From: Chersky-299 sp963749535 | GTDB taxonomy: Bacteria; Actinomycetota; Thermoleophilia; RBG-16-64-13 | Assembly (NCBI GenBank): GCA_963749535.1 | Contig: CAVVNF010000018.1 | Coordinates: 62,001-126,000 of the forward strand | DNA: 64,000 nucleotides | Direction: 5' to 3' | Shown here: in pieces, positions 17,498-25,034 of the stretch | Layout of the letters: each line of letters begins with the position of its first letter | Numbering within the stretch: position 1 is the stretch's first letter | Made by a program: the position numbers and the translations under genes | The notes under the pieces: model-generated | What the model saw: the letters and a program-made list of their open reading frames with translations, nothing else | The model's database searches: none | What the model was told of the DNA's origin: nothing

Positions 17498-19140
17498 ATG
17501 TCCAAGCTTTGGAGGCCTCGGCGCAAGCGGAAAGGAGTCGAGGTGTTGAGCGGGATTGACGCGCTGCACAAGTTCAAGATCTTCGCGGAACTTGGTGAAG
17601 CAGATTTCGGATCGATCGCAAGAATCGCCCACGTCCAAGAATTTGGCAGCGCGGAGAAACTGACCACAGAGGGGACCCCGGCCGACTATCTTTACCTTTT
17701 CCTGAAGGGCACGGCCGCAGTCAAGGTGCGCGGTCCCCACGGCTGCCAAGTCCTCATCGATGAGGTGGGCCCGGGAGAGCTGCTTGGCTGGTCCGCGGTG
17801 GTCGAACCCTACCTCTACACCGCTTCCACTTGGACGACCGAGCCGTCCGAGGCGATCGTCATCGACGGCAGACGCCTCCGCGAGCTCTTCGACGCGAGCA
17901 AACACATCGGGTACCAGGTGGTCAAGGGCATCGGCGAAGTGGTTTCGAGGCGGTTCGGCCAGACCTTCGCAGGGCAGGGGATCGACCAGCTTCACCAGTT
18001 CAGGATCTTCGCGAGACTCGACGAAGCAGATCTGGAATCGATTGCAGGAATCGCCTGTACCAAGCAGTTTGAAACGGCGGAGGAACTGACCGCAGAGGGG
18101 GCTGCGGCCGATCGACTTTACCTCTTCCTCAAGGGCAAAGCCGAAGTCAAGGTCCGAACTCCCGACGGCAGCCAAGTTGTCATCGATGAAGTGGGCCCAG
18201 GAGAGCTGCTCGGGTGGTCAGCCGTGATCGAACCCTGCCTCTACACCGCTTCTTCCTGCACAACCGAGCCGTCTGAGGCAATCGTCATAGACGGCAAGAG
18301 CCTCCGCGAGCTCTTTGAAGCAAACACGCGCCTCGGCTGCCAGGTTGTCAAGGGCATGGGTGAGGTGATCTCGAGGCGCTTCGGGCAAACCATCGAAGTG
18401 CACGGGCCTGACGAGCTCCACCAGTTTAAGATCTTCGCCGAGCTCGACGTAGCGGATTTGGACTCCATCGCGAGGATCGCCGACATCCGGGAGTTTCAAA
18501 TCGGTGAGGAACTGACCGTAGACGGGGCTGCGGCCGATGCGCTTTATCTCTTCCTTAAGGGCAAAGCCGAGGTCCGAGTAAGCTGTCCCGGCGGCGACCA
18601 AGCTCTGATCGACGAGGTGGGCCCAGGGGAGGTGCTCGGCTGGTCAGCGGTCATCGAGCCTTACCTCTACACCGCTTCAGGCCGCACGACCGAGCGATCT
18701 GAAGTGATCGTCATCAACGCCAACCGCCTCCGCGAGCTGTTCGACGCGAACAAGAACCTCGGCTACAAGGTGGTCAAGGCCGTTGGCGAGGTGATATCGA
18801 GGCGCTTCGGGCAAGCCATCGGGTCATGCGAGGATCTGCGAGCGAAGGATCTCCGAGCCTTCAGTGGTGAAGAACGCGTGGTTTGGGAGAAAGGTGAGCT
18901 ACAGCTCACCACGGAGGCTGTGCTGATCGGAATGGGCGGCGATGGCCCCAACGTCATCCCGCTTGACTCAATCCACAAGGTGGAGGTGCGGAGCGGTCGC
19001 GTGTTGTTCCACGTCCATAGCGGAGACATCTATTCCCCCCGCTCGACAACGCTGAGCTGCTGGCAGCCCTTGTTCACGATCAGATGCTTCGCCCTCGCTA
19101 TGCGCAACGACGCAAGAACTACTACCTCCGTTCGAGCTAG
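17498..19140 (+). CDS. Protein with three tandem cyclic-nucleotide-binding-like domains (one frameshift)
   Basis: About 547 residues. Three highly similar CNB (CAP-ED-like) domains repeat with a period of about 142 residues, starting near residues 21, 163 and 305. Each has FKIF/FRIF, a YLFLKG strand, an IDEVGPGE-LGWSA turn and an RRFGQ helix end. The repeats are followed by a roughly 90-residue C-terminal domain (EERVVWEKGELQLTTE...). There is no helix-turn-helix, kinase, cyclase or membrane part. A shift in a C-run near 19034-19040 precedes a short tail ending NYYLRSS, with TAG at 19138-19140. The ligand is unknown. Near-identical repeats imply recent internal duplication. Confidence 0.8.
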
Positions 19141-19173
19141 CAGAAATTGGCGCAAGGATTATCGATTGAAGGT

Positions 19174-19779
19174 CTACTCGAATGGATTGGCCGGCCAGTT
19201 GAAATGGGGCACCCGCGCAAGGCCATAGTTCGAGGGTAGTACCCCAGTGGGGCAGATCGAGAAGCACTCCCAGCAATTTGTGCACGCCTCGGAGGCCATT
19301 TCTGGCAGGAACATGACATGCCGATCCACCCCCCTGCCGGTGAAACCAATGGCATGCTTCTTCTTCACCTCTGCGCAGTAGTTGACGCACAGACCGCAAA
19401 GAATACAGAAGCTCGGGTCTACGCTGAACTTGGTCACGTCTACGCCGTATCTTCTCCCATACTCTCTCAGCACTTGCACACCCGGCGAACGAGCCAGCAG
19501 CATCTCCAATATCAGCTTGCGGCCCTTGACCACCGGCTCGGACTCGGTTTGCACATCGAGTCCTTCTTCGACCGGGTAGACGCACGAGGCAACAAGCCGC
19601 GACCGGCCTTCCTTGGCAATCTCCACCGTGCACAGCCGGCAGGCCCCGAAAGGAGCCAGATCCTCATGGCTGCATAAGGTGGGGATGTCGATTCCCGCGG
19701 TCCGCGCCGCCTCAAGGATGGTCACGCCCTCTTCGGCTGTGACGTCGCAACCGTTGATGACAAGGTTCACTTCACTCAT
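19174..19779 (-). CDS. HoxU/NuoG-N-terminal-like iron-sulfur subunit of a diaphorase module
   Basis: A 201-residue protein equal to the N-terminal electron-transfer part of NuoG/HydA. A [2Fe-2S] domain (PTLCSHEDLAPFGACRLC and a later ASC) is followed by a region lacking the usual His-ligand motif. Two [4Fe-4S] motifs then follow (CILCGLCVNYC, CTNCWECFSICP). It ends where HydA would begin its H-cluster domain, so it cannot activate H2. It overlaps the NuoF-like gene by 4 bp and is the last gene of the E-F-U set, comparable to HoxU. It should carry electrons from the flavoprotein to an unknown partner. Confidence 0.82.
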   Translation of the reverse strand: MSEVNLVINGCDVTAEEGVTILEAARTAGIDIPTLCSHEDLAPFGACRLCTVEIAKEGRSRLVASCVYPVEEGLDVQTESEPVVKGRKLILEMLLARSPGVQVLREYGRRYGVDVTKFSVDPSFCILCGLCVNYCAEVKKKHAIGFTGRGVDRHVMFLPEMASEACTNCWECFSICPTGVLPSNYGLARVPHFNWPANPFE

Positions 19780-21728
19780 TTCGCCCCGCCTCGCTTGCGT
19801 GTTATCTCTGTTCCCTGTGGAACGGGCTGGGGCACCGGCACGCCCGATAGCTTCACGACGGCATCGAAGCGCGACGGACAGACATCCAAGCAAGTCCCAC
19901 ACTTGGTGCATTTGGCTTGGTCCACGACGTGGACGAGGTTCCTCCCGCCGCTGATAGCTCCCACCGCGCAGTTCTTGAGGCAGATCATGCAGGCCCGACA
20001 CTTCTCAGGGTCGATGTAGTATGAGGTCAGTGCCTTGCAGACGCCGGCGGGACAACGCTTTTCGCGTATGTGGGCCTCGTATTCGTCACGGAAGTGGGCG
20101 ATGGTGCTGAGCACCGGGTTAGGAGCTGTCCCACCCAACGCGCAAAGCGACCAACCCTTCACCACGCCCGCGATCTCCTCGAGTAGCTCGATGTCTCCCT
20201 CTCGGCCGTTCCCGGCACAGATCCTATTCAGCACGTTGAGCATCTGACACAGACCTTCGCGGCAGGGGACACATTTGCCACAGGATTCCTCAGCCAAGAA
20301 GTCAAGGTAGTATCTGGCCGTGTCCACCATGCAGGTGTCCTCGTCCATGACGATCATGCCCCCCGACCCCATCATAGAGCCGGCGTTGGCCAGCTCGTCA
20401 AAGTCGATGGGAAGGTCGAGCAACTCCTCCGGAATCACTCCGCCGGAAGGTCCGCCCGTCTGAACGGCCTTGAATTTCCTGTCATTAGGGACGCCACCGC
20501 CGATGTCGTACACAACCCGCCTGAGGGTAGTCCCCATCGGCACTTCCACCAGCCCGGTATTCGTCACTTTCCCAACCAGGGAGAAGATCTTTGTGCCCTT
20601 GCTGTTCTCTGTGCCGATGCCTGTGAACCACCCGGCGCCCTTTTCAATGATGAGCGGTACCGTGGCCCAGGTCTCGACATTGTTGAGGTTGGTCGGCCTC
20701 CCCCAGATACCGCTTACCGCGGTGCGCACGTACTTGGGCCTCGGCTCGCCCACACGTCCCTCGATGGCGCACATCAAAGCGCTGGATTCGCCGCTCACGA
20801 AGGCGCCGGCACCGCGGTGGACCCGGACGTCGAACGAAAAGCCCGAGCCGAGAACGCTCGGCCCGAGCAGGCCATACTCGCGTGCCTGCTCAAGTGCGAC
20901 AGCCAGGTTTTCCACTGCTATCGGGTACTCCTGGCGCACGTAGACAAAACCTTCGTGGGCACCCATAGCATAAGCGCCGATGGTAAGCCCCTCCAGAACC
21001 CGGTGAGGGTTGCCCTCAAGCAGGCTCCTATCCATGTAGGCGCCGGGGTCGCCTTCGTCGGCGTTGACAACCACGTATTTGACGTCACCCGACGCATCCT
21101 TGGTCGTCTGCCACTTCTCGCCGGCAGGGAAGCCGCCACCTCCTCTACCCCTTAGCTTGGCGATCTTCACCTCCTCCAGCACCTGCTCCGGAGTCATCTG
21201 GAAGAGCGCCTTAGCCAAAGCTGCGTAGCCGCCGAGGACGATGTAGCTATCGATGTTCTTGGGGTCGATGAACCGGTTCATTCCGAAGACGACCGGGCTT
21301 TGATACTTGTAGAAGGGGATGTCATCCTCGTGGAGGACCCCCTGGCCATCGCCGCCGTCGTAGAGCAAGCGGTCGATAACCTCGCTCTGCAAGACCGTCT
21401 TGGCGACGATCTCGGCAACGTCGTCGGGTTTCACCTGTAGGTAGGTCACGTCTTGCGGCAGGATGTTGACTATGGTGCCCCTCTCGCACAAGCCGTGGCA
21501 TCCGGTCCGGCGTATGTCGACGCGGCCGTCAAGCCCATTCCGCTGCAGCTCGTCCGCAAAGGCCTGATTTACCTTGTCGCTGCGCAAGGCATGGCAGCCG
21601 GTACCCGAGCATATTGTGACGCAAGGCTTGTTCGCGCCCTCAGAGGCAAGAAGCTCGGTCCTATAACTCTCGAGGTCAGCGGCTGAGTTCAGTTTGGGCA
21701 CAGCTGGCTCCTTTCCGCTGCCTGTCAT
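19776..21728 (-). CDS. NuoF/HydB-like NADH-binding flavoprotein (long form)
   Basis: A 650-residue intact protein. Domains in order are an N-terminal thioredoxin-like [2Fe-2S] segment (CSGTGCHALRS, GCHGLCERG), the NADH/FMN domain (KLRGRGGGGFPAGEKW, VNADEGDPGAYMDR), an SLBB-like segment, the [4Fe-4S] motif EESCGKCVPCREG, and a C-terminal 2[4Fe-4S] ferredoxin (CRACMICLKNCAVG, CTKCGTCLDVCP). The full length equals HydB of bifurcating hydrogenases. It overlaps both neighbours by 4 bp. Such long forms occur in HydABC, NAD-dependent formate dehydrogenases and related complexes, so NAD(H) is probably one of the substrates; the second is not encoded here. Confidence 0.9.
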   Translation of the reverse strand: MTGSGKEPAVPKLNSAADLESYRTELLASEGANKPCVTICSGTGCHALRSDKVNQAFADELQRNGLDGRVDIRRTGCHGLCERGTIVNILPQDVTYLQVKPDDVAEIVAKTVLQSEVIDRLLYDGGDGQGVLHEDDIPFYKYQSPVVFGMNRFIDPKNIDSYIVLGGYAALAKALFQMTPEQVLEEVKIAKLRGRGGGGFPAGEKWQTTKDASGDVKYVVVNADEGDPGAYMDRSLLEGNPHRVLEGLTIGAYAMGAHEGFVYVRQEYPIAVENLAVALEQAREYGLLGPSVLGSGFSFDVRVHRGAGAFVSGESSALMCAIEGRVGEPRPKYVRTAVSGIWGRPTNLNNVETWATVPLIIEKGAGWFTGIGTENSKGTKIFSLVGKVTNTGLVEVPMGTTLRRVVYDIGGGVPNDRKFKAVQTGGPSGGVIPEELLDLPIDFDELANAGSMMGSGGMIVMDEDTCMVDTARYYLDFLAEESCGKCVPCREGLCQMLNVLNRICAGNGREGDIELLEEIAGVVKGWSLCALGGTAPNPVLSTIAHFRDEYEAHIREKRCPAGVCKALTSYYIDPEKCRACMICLKNCAVGAISGGRNLVHVVDQAKCTKCGTCLDVCPSRFDAVVKLSGVPVPQPVPQGTEITRKRGGAK

Positions 21729-22492
21729 TCGGCAGCAGCTAGCTGCTCGAGCTCTTCAGTTGAAGGCTTGCTGTAGTACTGGTCGTCAACCACCATCACC
21801 GGCCCCAAGGCGCAACAACCGAGGCAGTTCACCGTGTCCAGACTGAACCGCATGTCCGCAGACGTCTCGCCCGGCCGGATCTTGAACGTCTCGACGACCC
21901 TATCCAGCAGGCGAGGGGCGCCGCGCACATGACACGCGGTACCCAGGCACACGGATATAGAGTGCCGTCCTTTGGGCACGAGGCTGAAGGCTTTGTAAAA
22001 CGTGGCCACCTGGTAGATCTGAGCCAAGGGGACATCCAGCTTGCGGCTCACCCACTTGAGATTTTCCTCGGAAAGCCAGCGGTTCTGACGCTGGATCTCA
22101 AGCAGTATCTGAATCAAGTTAGACTTGTCACATTCGTATTTGTCCACGATGGCGTCTGTATCGGCGAATTCCTGAGCCATCTGCTTCATAACCTCCTTGG
22201 ATTTCCTTCTAATCCCCTGCATCGCAGCACCATACCGGCGCGCGTCAGCATCAAGCTGGGAAAGCTCTAGGTTGGTAGCTAACTCCGAGGCCGCTTCATC
22301 CTTGTCCAACAGAAGGCTTGGCAAGGCAACCGGGCCAGCGGCATACAACTTGCCCATGAGGTCTAGCCCCTGCGAGATGACTTCCGTCTTGGTCGCGACG
22401 TTCAGCGTGCTCTGCAGCCTAGATAGAAGTGCAGCTTGCTCCGTTGTCAGCTTGACGCCAACGAATGTGGTCTTTGTCTTCTTCTTAGCCAT
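21725..22492 (-). CDS. NuoE/HydC-like [2Fe-2S] subunit with an N-terminal extension
   Basis: A 255-residue protein. The C-terminal 150 residues are a NuoE domain with ligands in LGTACHV and NCLGCC. The first roughly 100 residues are an addition not found in HydC at 13569. It begins with a Lys-rich stretch and KLTTEQAALLSRLQSTLNVATKTEVISQGLDL, which resembles a short ribbon-helix-helix or helical dimerisation segment, followed by a long helix. The gene is first in the E-F-U unit. The extension may anchor a partner protein; its role is unknown. Confidence 0.85.
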   Translation of the reverse strand: MAKKKTKTTFVGVKLTTEQAALLSRLQSTLNVATKTEVISQGLDLMGKLYAAGPVALPSLLLDKDEAASELATNLELSQLDADARRYGAAMQGIRRKSKEVMKQMAQEFADTDAIVDKYECDKSNLIQILLEIQRQNRWLSEENLKWVSRKLDVPLAQIYQVATFYKAFSLVPKGRHSISVCLGTACHVRGAPRLLDRVVETFKIRPGETSADMRFSLDTVNCLGCCALGPVMVVDDQYYSKPSTEELEQLAAAE

Positions 22493-22515
22493 TTGTGGTT
22501 AAACCGTTTTATCGC

Positions 22516-22521
22516 ATTATA
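22516..22521 (-). promoter_or_regulatory. Candidate -10 element of the diaphorase operon
   Basis: A perfect TATAAT on the minus strand lies 24 bp before the NuoE-like ATG (22492). No good -35 box was found at 17 bp. The predicted leader is only about 17 nt. Confidence 0.4.
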
Positions 22522-22864
22522 CTACGTGGCCGAACAACCGACGATTCAAACATGCGGTCGGCGGTGCAGCCAACGGACCGCCAGTGACTGAGGTGTTAGA
22601 ATTCGTCAGCGACCGCCCTGTCCGCTTACCGAAGTGGCCGATATGCAGCCAAATGTCAGCCCTTGACAGGGCTTGACAGAGACGGTCGGGATGGAAATAC
22701 CGCTGAAAACCATGATGTCCTTAGGCAAGTGCGGATCCCCCACTTGAAGAATCTCGCCCGTTTATGGAGCACATTGCTTACCTACGGTAGGTCCTGCCGA
22801 AGCCCTGCCATTCCCGTTTGAGCCGGGCTCGAAGAAGCCAAGCAAACCATGCCAAAGGAGAGCC
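22522..22864. promoter_or_regulatory. Intergenic region with tandem TTGACA boxes upstream of a ferredoxin gene
   Basis: About 340 bp between the minus-strand diaphorase operon and the plus-strand ferredoxin. Two TTGACA hexamers occur 10 bp apart (22663-22668 and 22673-22678) inside a direct repeat CTTGACAG. The best -10 for the second is AATACC at 22696-22701 after 17 bases, which is weak. The ferredoxin has an AAAGGAG ribosome site just before its ATG. No further gene was recognised. Confidence 0.35.
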
Positions 22865-23057
22865 ATGCCGGGGAAGACGGCTTTGGTCAACTACACTAAG
22901 TGTGAGCCCCATAGGTGCGACTGCGGCATCTGCGCGGCGGCCTTGGCATGTTCCCGCAGGCTGCGAGACGCCGATGGGCGACTCGTCTCCTTGCTAAGGC
23001 TGCGGCGACTGCGTCCTTGCCTGCCCGCTCGGCGCGATTGAAATAGTGAGCGCCTAG
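22865..23057 (+). CDS. Small 2[4Fe-4S] ferredoxin (one frameshift)
   Basis: A gene for about 63 residues. The first part reads VNYTKCEPHRCDCGICAAALACSRRL. After a one-base shift near 23000 it continues CGDCVLACPLGAIEIVSA and ends at TAG 23055-23057. Cys spacing in the second motif (CGDCVLACP) is standard for a [4Fe-4S] cluster. The first motif (CxxxxCxCxxCxxxxxxC) is unusual and resembles ferredoxins that sit next to CODH maturation genes. A good AAAGGAG ribosome site precedes the ATG. It may be the electron carrier for the diaphorase or the C1 operon (inference). Confidence 0.6.
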
Positions 23058-23153
23058 GGAAGCGGCACTGTGATGACGGCGATGCGGGGGCGACGTTGCT
23101 GCGCCAGAACTATACGATCCCGGCACCTCCCGACTTCGTGCGTGAGCCCAGAC

Positions 23154-23342
23154 CTAGGGGCTCTGGAGCACCAGCTTTGCGTTGGCGAAGTCTACGGTCG
23201 TGATGCGGCCTTGCAACTCTTCGGTCTCCGTGAATATCGACGTGAGGAGGACTCGGCCGTCGTTGACGACTACACGGGCGACATTCTCCATCACCAATGC
23301 CTCGGTAGTGTCTGTGCGGATGTATGCTTTTGCTAGACACAT
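23154..23342 (-). CDS. cooT: CooT-like nickel-binding protein
   Basis: A 62-residue protein starting MCLAKAYI and ending near VDFANAKLVL, with a VMENVARVVVNDGRVLLTSIF core. This matches the small CooT family, in which the N-terminal Cys2 binds Ni(II) and supports CODH maturation. Its position beside cooC supports the call. It is the last gene of the long minus-strand C1 operon, directly after a small helical protein (2 bp gap). Confidence 0.8.
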   Translation of the reverse strand: MCLAKAYIRTDTTEALVMENVARVVVNDGRVLLTSIFTETEELQGRITTVDFANAKLVLQSP

Positions 23343-23343
23343 C

Positions 23344-23550
23344 TCAACCTCGCAGGATCGTTAGCGCGGCCTTGAGACTCTCATTCGAACGGTTGAGCAG
23401 GTCAACTCCGCTGATCAAGTGGTCATATACTTCCTGCTTGCCCAATGCCTTCGCACGCATGGCCAAATCGGTGATCTCGCCGGCGTGGTCCGTGTTGTGT
23501 TTCACGAGGTAGTCAAGCAGGGCGTCGAGCTCCCGCATCCCACTTTCCAT
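23344..23550 (-). CDS. Small helical protein between cooC and cooT
   Basis: A 68-residue, probably all-helical protein (MRELDALLDYLVKHNTDHAGEI...). It contains two His residues within a short charged helix. It ends 1 bp before cooT begins and is almost certainly cotranscribed. I do not recognise a named family. Small proteins of this kind occur next to CODH accessory genes and may take part in metal handling, but no Cys or His-rich tail is present here. Confidence 0.6.
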   Translation of the reverse strand: MESGMRELDALLDYLVKHNTDHAGEITDLAMRAKALGKQEVYDHLISGVDLLNRSNESLKAALTILRG

Positions 23551-23786
23551 CGCTTCACGCTCCTCTATCCCCAGCTACTGGACACCCAACCACTCGATTT
23601 CCCTGCTGGTTCGCGTCATGACCTGCACACCGAATGGAGTCAACCAGCTTTGGTTGATACCCGGAGAATGAACATGCCAGTCCCGTCCGAAAAGGGAGTC
23701 AACGCGTACCCTGCAATTTGTCGTCGGCCCACGTCCATACCCCGTGCGGAGGTTGCCCGACTTCCCGAATACGGTCGGGGAAAACA

Positions 23787-24560
23787 CTACGCTATGCCCG
23801 TCTCCTTGGCGATGGCCTCGATTCGGCGGACCAGCTCGGGGGCGGCGTCATACACGGCCAAGCCCTGCTTGTCCGCCTCCACCACCCGGTCGTCACGCGG
23901 GAGCCAGCCGGCCAAACGAAGACCATCCAGGTGGCCCAGCACGAAGGCCAGATCCTCCTCATTTCGCACCTTGTTAGCGACCACCCAGATGGCGGGGATA
24001 CCGAGATCCTTGGCGAGGCGGGCGACGTCGGCGGCCACCATAAGGCTGCGCTGACCGGGCTCTACCACGATGTACATCGCGTCCACGGCTGCCGCGGTGC
24101 CGCGCCCGAGGTGCTCCACGCCGGCTACCATGTCGAGAAGTACGGTCTCGCGTTCTCGCAGCAACAGATGGGTGACTAAGGCACGCAGGACGGTATTCTC
24201 CGGACATACGCAACCTGCGCCGGCGCCCCGGACAGTGCCCATCTCGAGCAGGCGCACCCCACGGTGGGACACTGAGAAGCGCGCAGGGATGTCATCCACA
24301 CGCGGGTTCAGCCGAAAGTACGAGCCGCTCTCGCCGGGCCGGGCGCCGGTGCGCTCCTCGATGAGGTCTGCCAGCTCGACAATGGGCACTACCTGCGCCA
24401 GGAGGTCCTCGGGGAACCCCAGGACCTGCCCCAGAGTCGGGTTGGGGTCTGCGTCGATGGCGTACACCGTCCCTCCAGCTGCGGCCAACACCTGTGCCAG
24501 TACACCGCTGAAGGTCGTCTTGCCGACACCGCCCTTGCCTGCTACTGCGATCTTGGGCAT
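23787..24560 (-). CDS. cooC: CODH/ACS nickel-insertion ATPase CooC
   Basis: A 257-residue MinD/ParA-like ATPase. The deviant Walker A is GKGGVGKTT (residues 8-16), with switch DADPNPTLG. The GCVCPE motif supplies the CxC cysteines used for metal binding at the CooC dimer interface, and a DMVAGVEHLGRGT block is present. These features match CooC/AcsF, which loads nickel into carbon monoxide dehydrogenase or acetyl-CoA synthase. The target CODH/ACS genes are not in the window. It is preceded by the zinc ribbon gene and followed by the cooT pair, all on the same strand. Confidence 0.92.
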   Translation of the reverse strand: MPKIAVAGKGGVGKTTFSGVLAQVLAAAGGTVYAIDADPNPTLGQVLGFPEDLLAQVVPIVELADLIEERTGARPGESGSYFRLNPRVDDIPARFSVSHRGVRLLEMGTVRGAGAGCVCPENTVLRALVTHLLLRERETVLLDMVAGVEHLGRGTAAAVDAMYIVVEPGQRSLMVAADVARLAKDLGIPAIWVVANKVRNEEDLAFVLGHLDGLRLAGWLPRDDRVVEADKQGLAVYDAAPELVRRIEAIAKETGIA

Positions 24561-24735
24561 GACATGGTCTCCTGATATCTCACGGGCGCCGCAGGAGAGA
24601 ACTCTGACTTATGGTGCGACACCGAATGGCCCGGAGTCAAAACAGTTCCCAGTGCACCGGCCGAATACACCTGACGACAAGATCAGGAGGAGCGTCGGAC
24701 CTTCTTCGCAAGTCGGGTGCCTACGGACCGGCGTC

Positions 24736-24981
24736 TCATTGTTGCTCCCCCTCAGGCTCCCCATGGAGGAGTTTCCAGCGTTCCTCGCCCAGACATTCGC
24801 GAGCTTTGACACACCATTCGACGCACGAAGGGACGTTATCCTTGTAAACGTCGTTGCCGCACTTGCGGCATTTGATCCGGGTCTCGTCAGAGAAGATCTC
24901 AACCTCATTCCCGCAATTCGGGCATTTGTGCAGGGACACTTTCAAGTTTCGTCCGTCTTGGCCCGGGCAGCCGCTGACCAT
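24736..24981 (-). CDS. Small zinc-ribbon protein in the C1 operon
   Basis: An 81-residue protein with two CxxC knuckles (CPNCGNEV and CRKCGNDV), forming a rubredoxin-like zinc ribbon. A Cys-containing helix follows (CVEWCVKARECLGEERW). An internal Met-free LKVSLHKCPNCG stretch suggests the domain starts near residue 14, so the first residues may be untranslated. It lies between lpd and cooC. Similar small ribbons occur in CODH/ACS gene clusters. Function unknown. Confidence 0.65.
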   Translation of the reverse strand: MVSGCPGQDGRNLKVSLHKCPNCGNEVEIFSDETRIKCRKCGNDVYKDNVPSCVEWCVKARECLGEERWKLLHGEPEGEQQ

Positions 24982-25034
24982 ACGTCTTACCTCCTGGCGT
25001 CACACACTGCTCAGTCCATTCTGGGGCATCTCCA

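Noticed and set aside
17558..18840. Regular DNA repetition suggesting an array or satellite
   Set aside because: The period is about 426 bp and in frame; it encodes three CNB domains, so it is a protein repeat, not CRISPR or satellite DNA.
22663..22701. Strong sigma-70 promoter for the ferredoxin
   Set aside because: The -35 boxes are perfect but the -10 candidates are poor, so only the region is reported.
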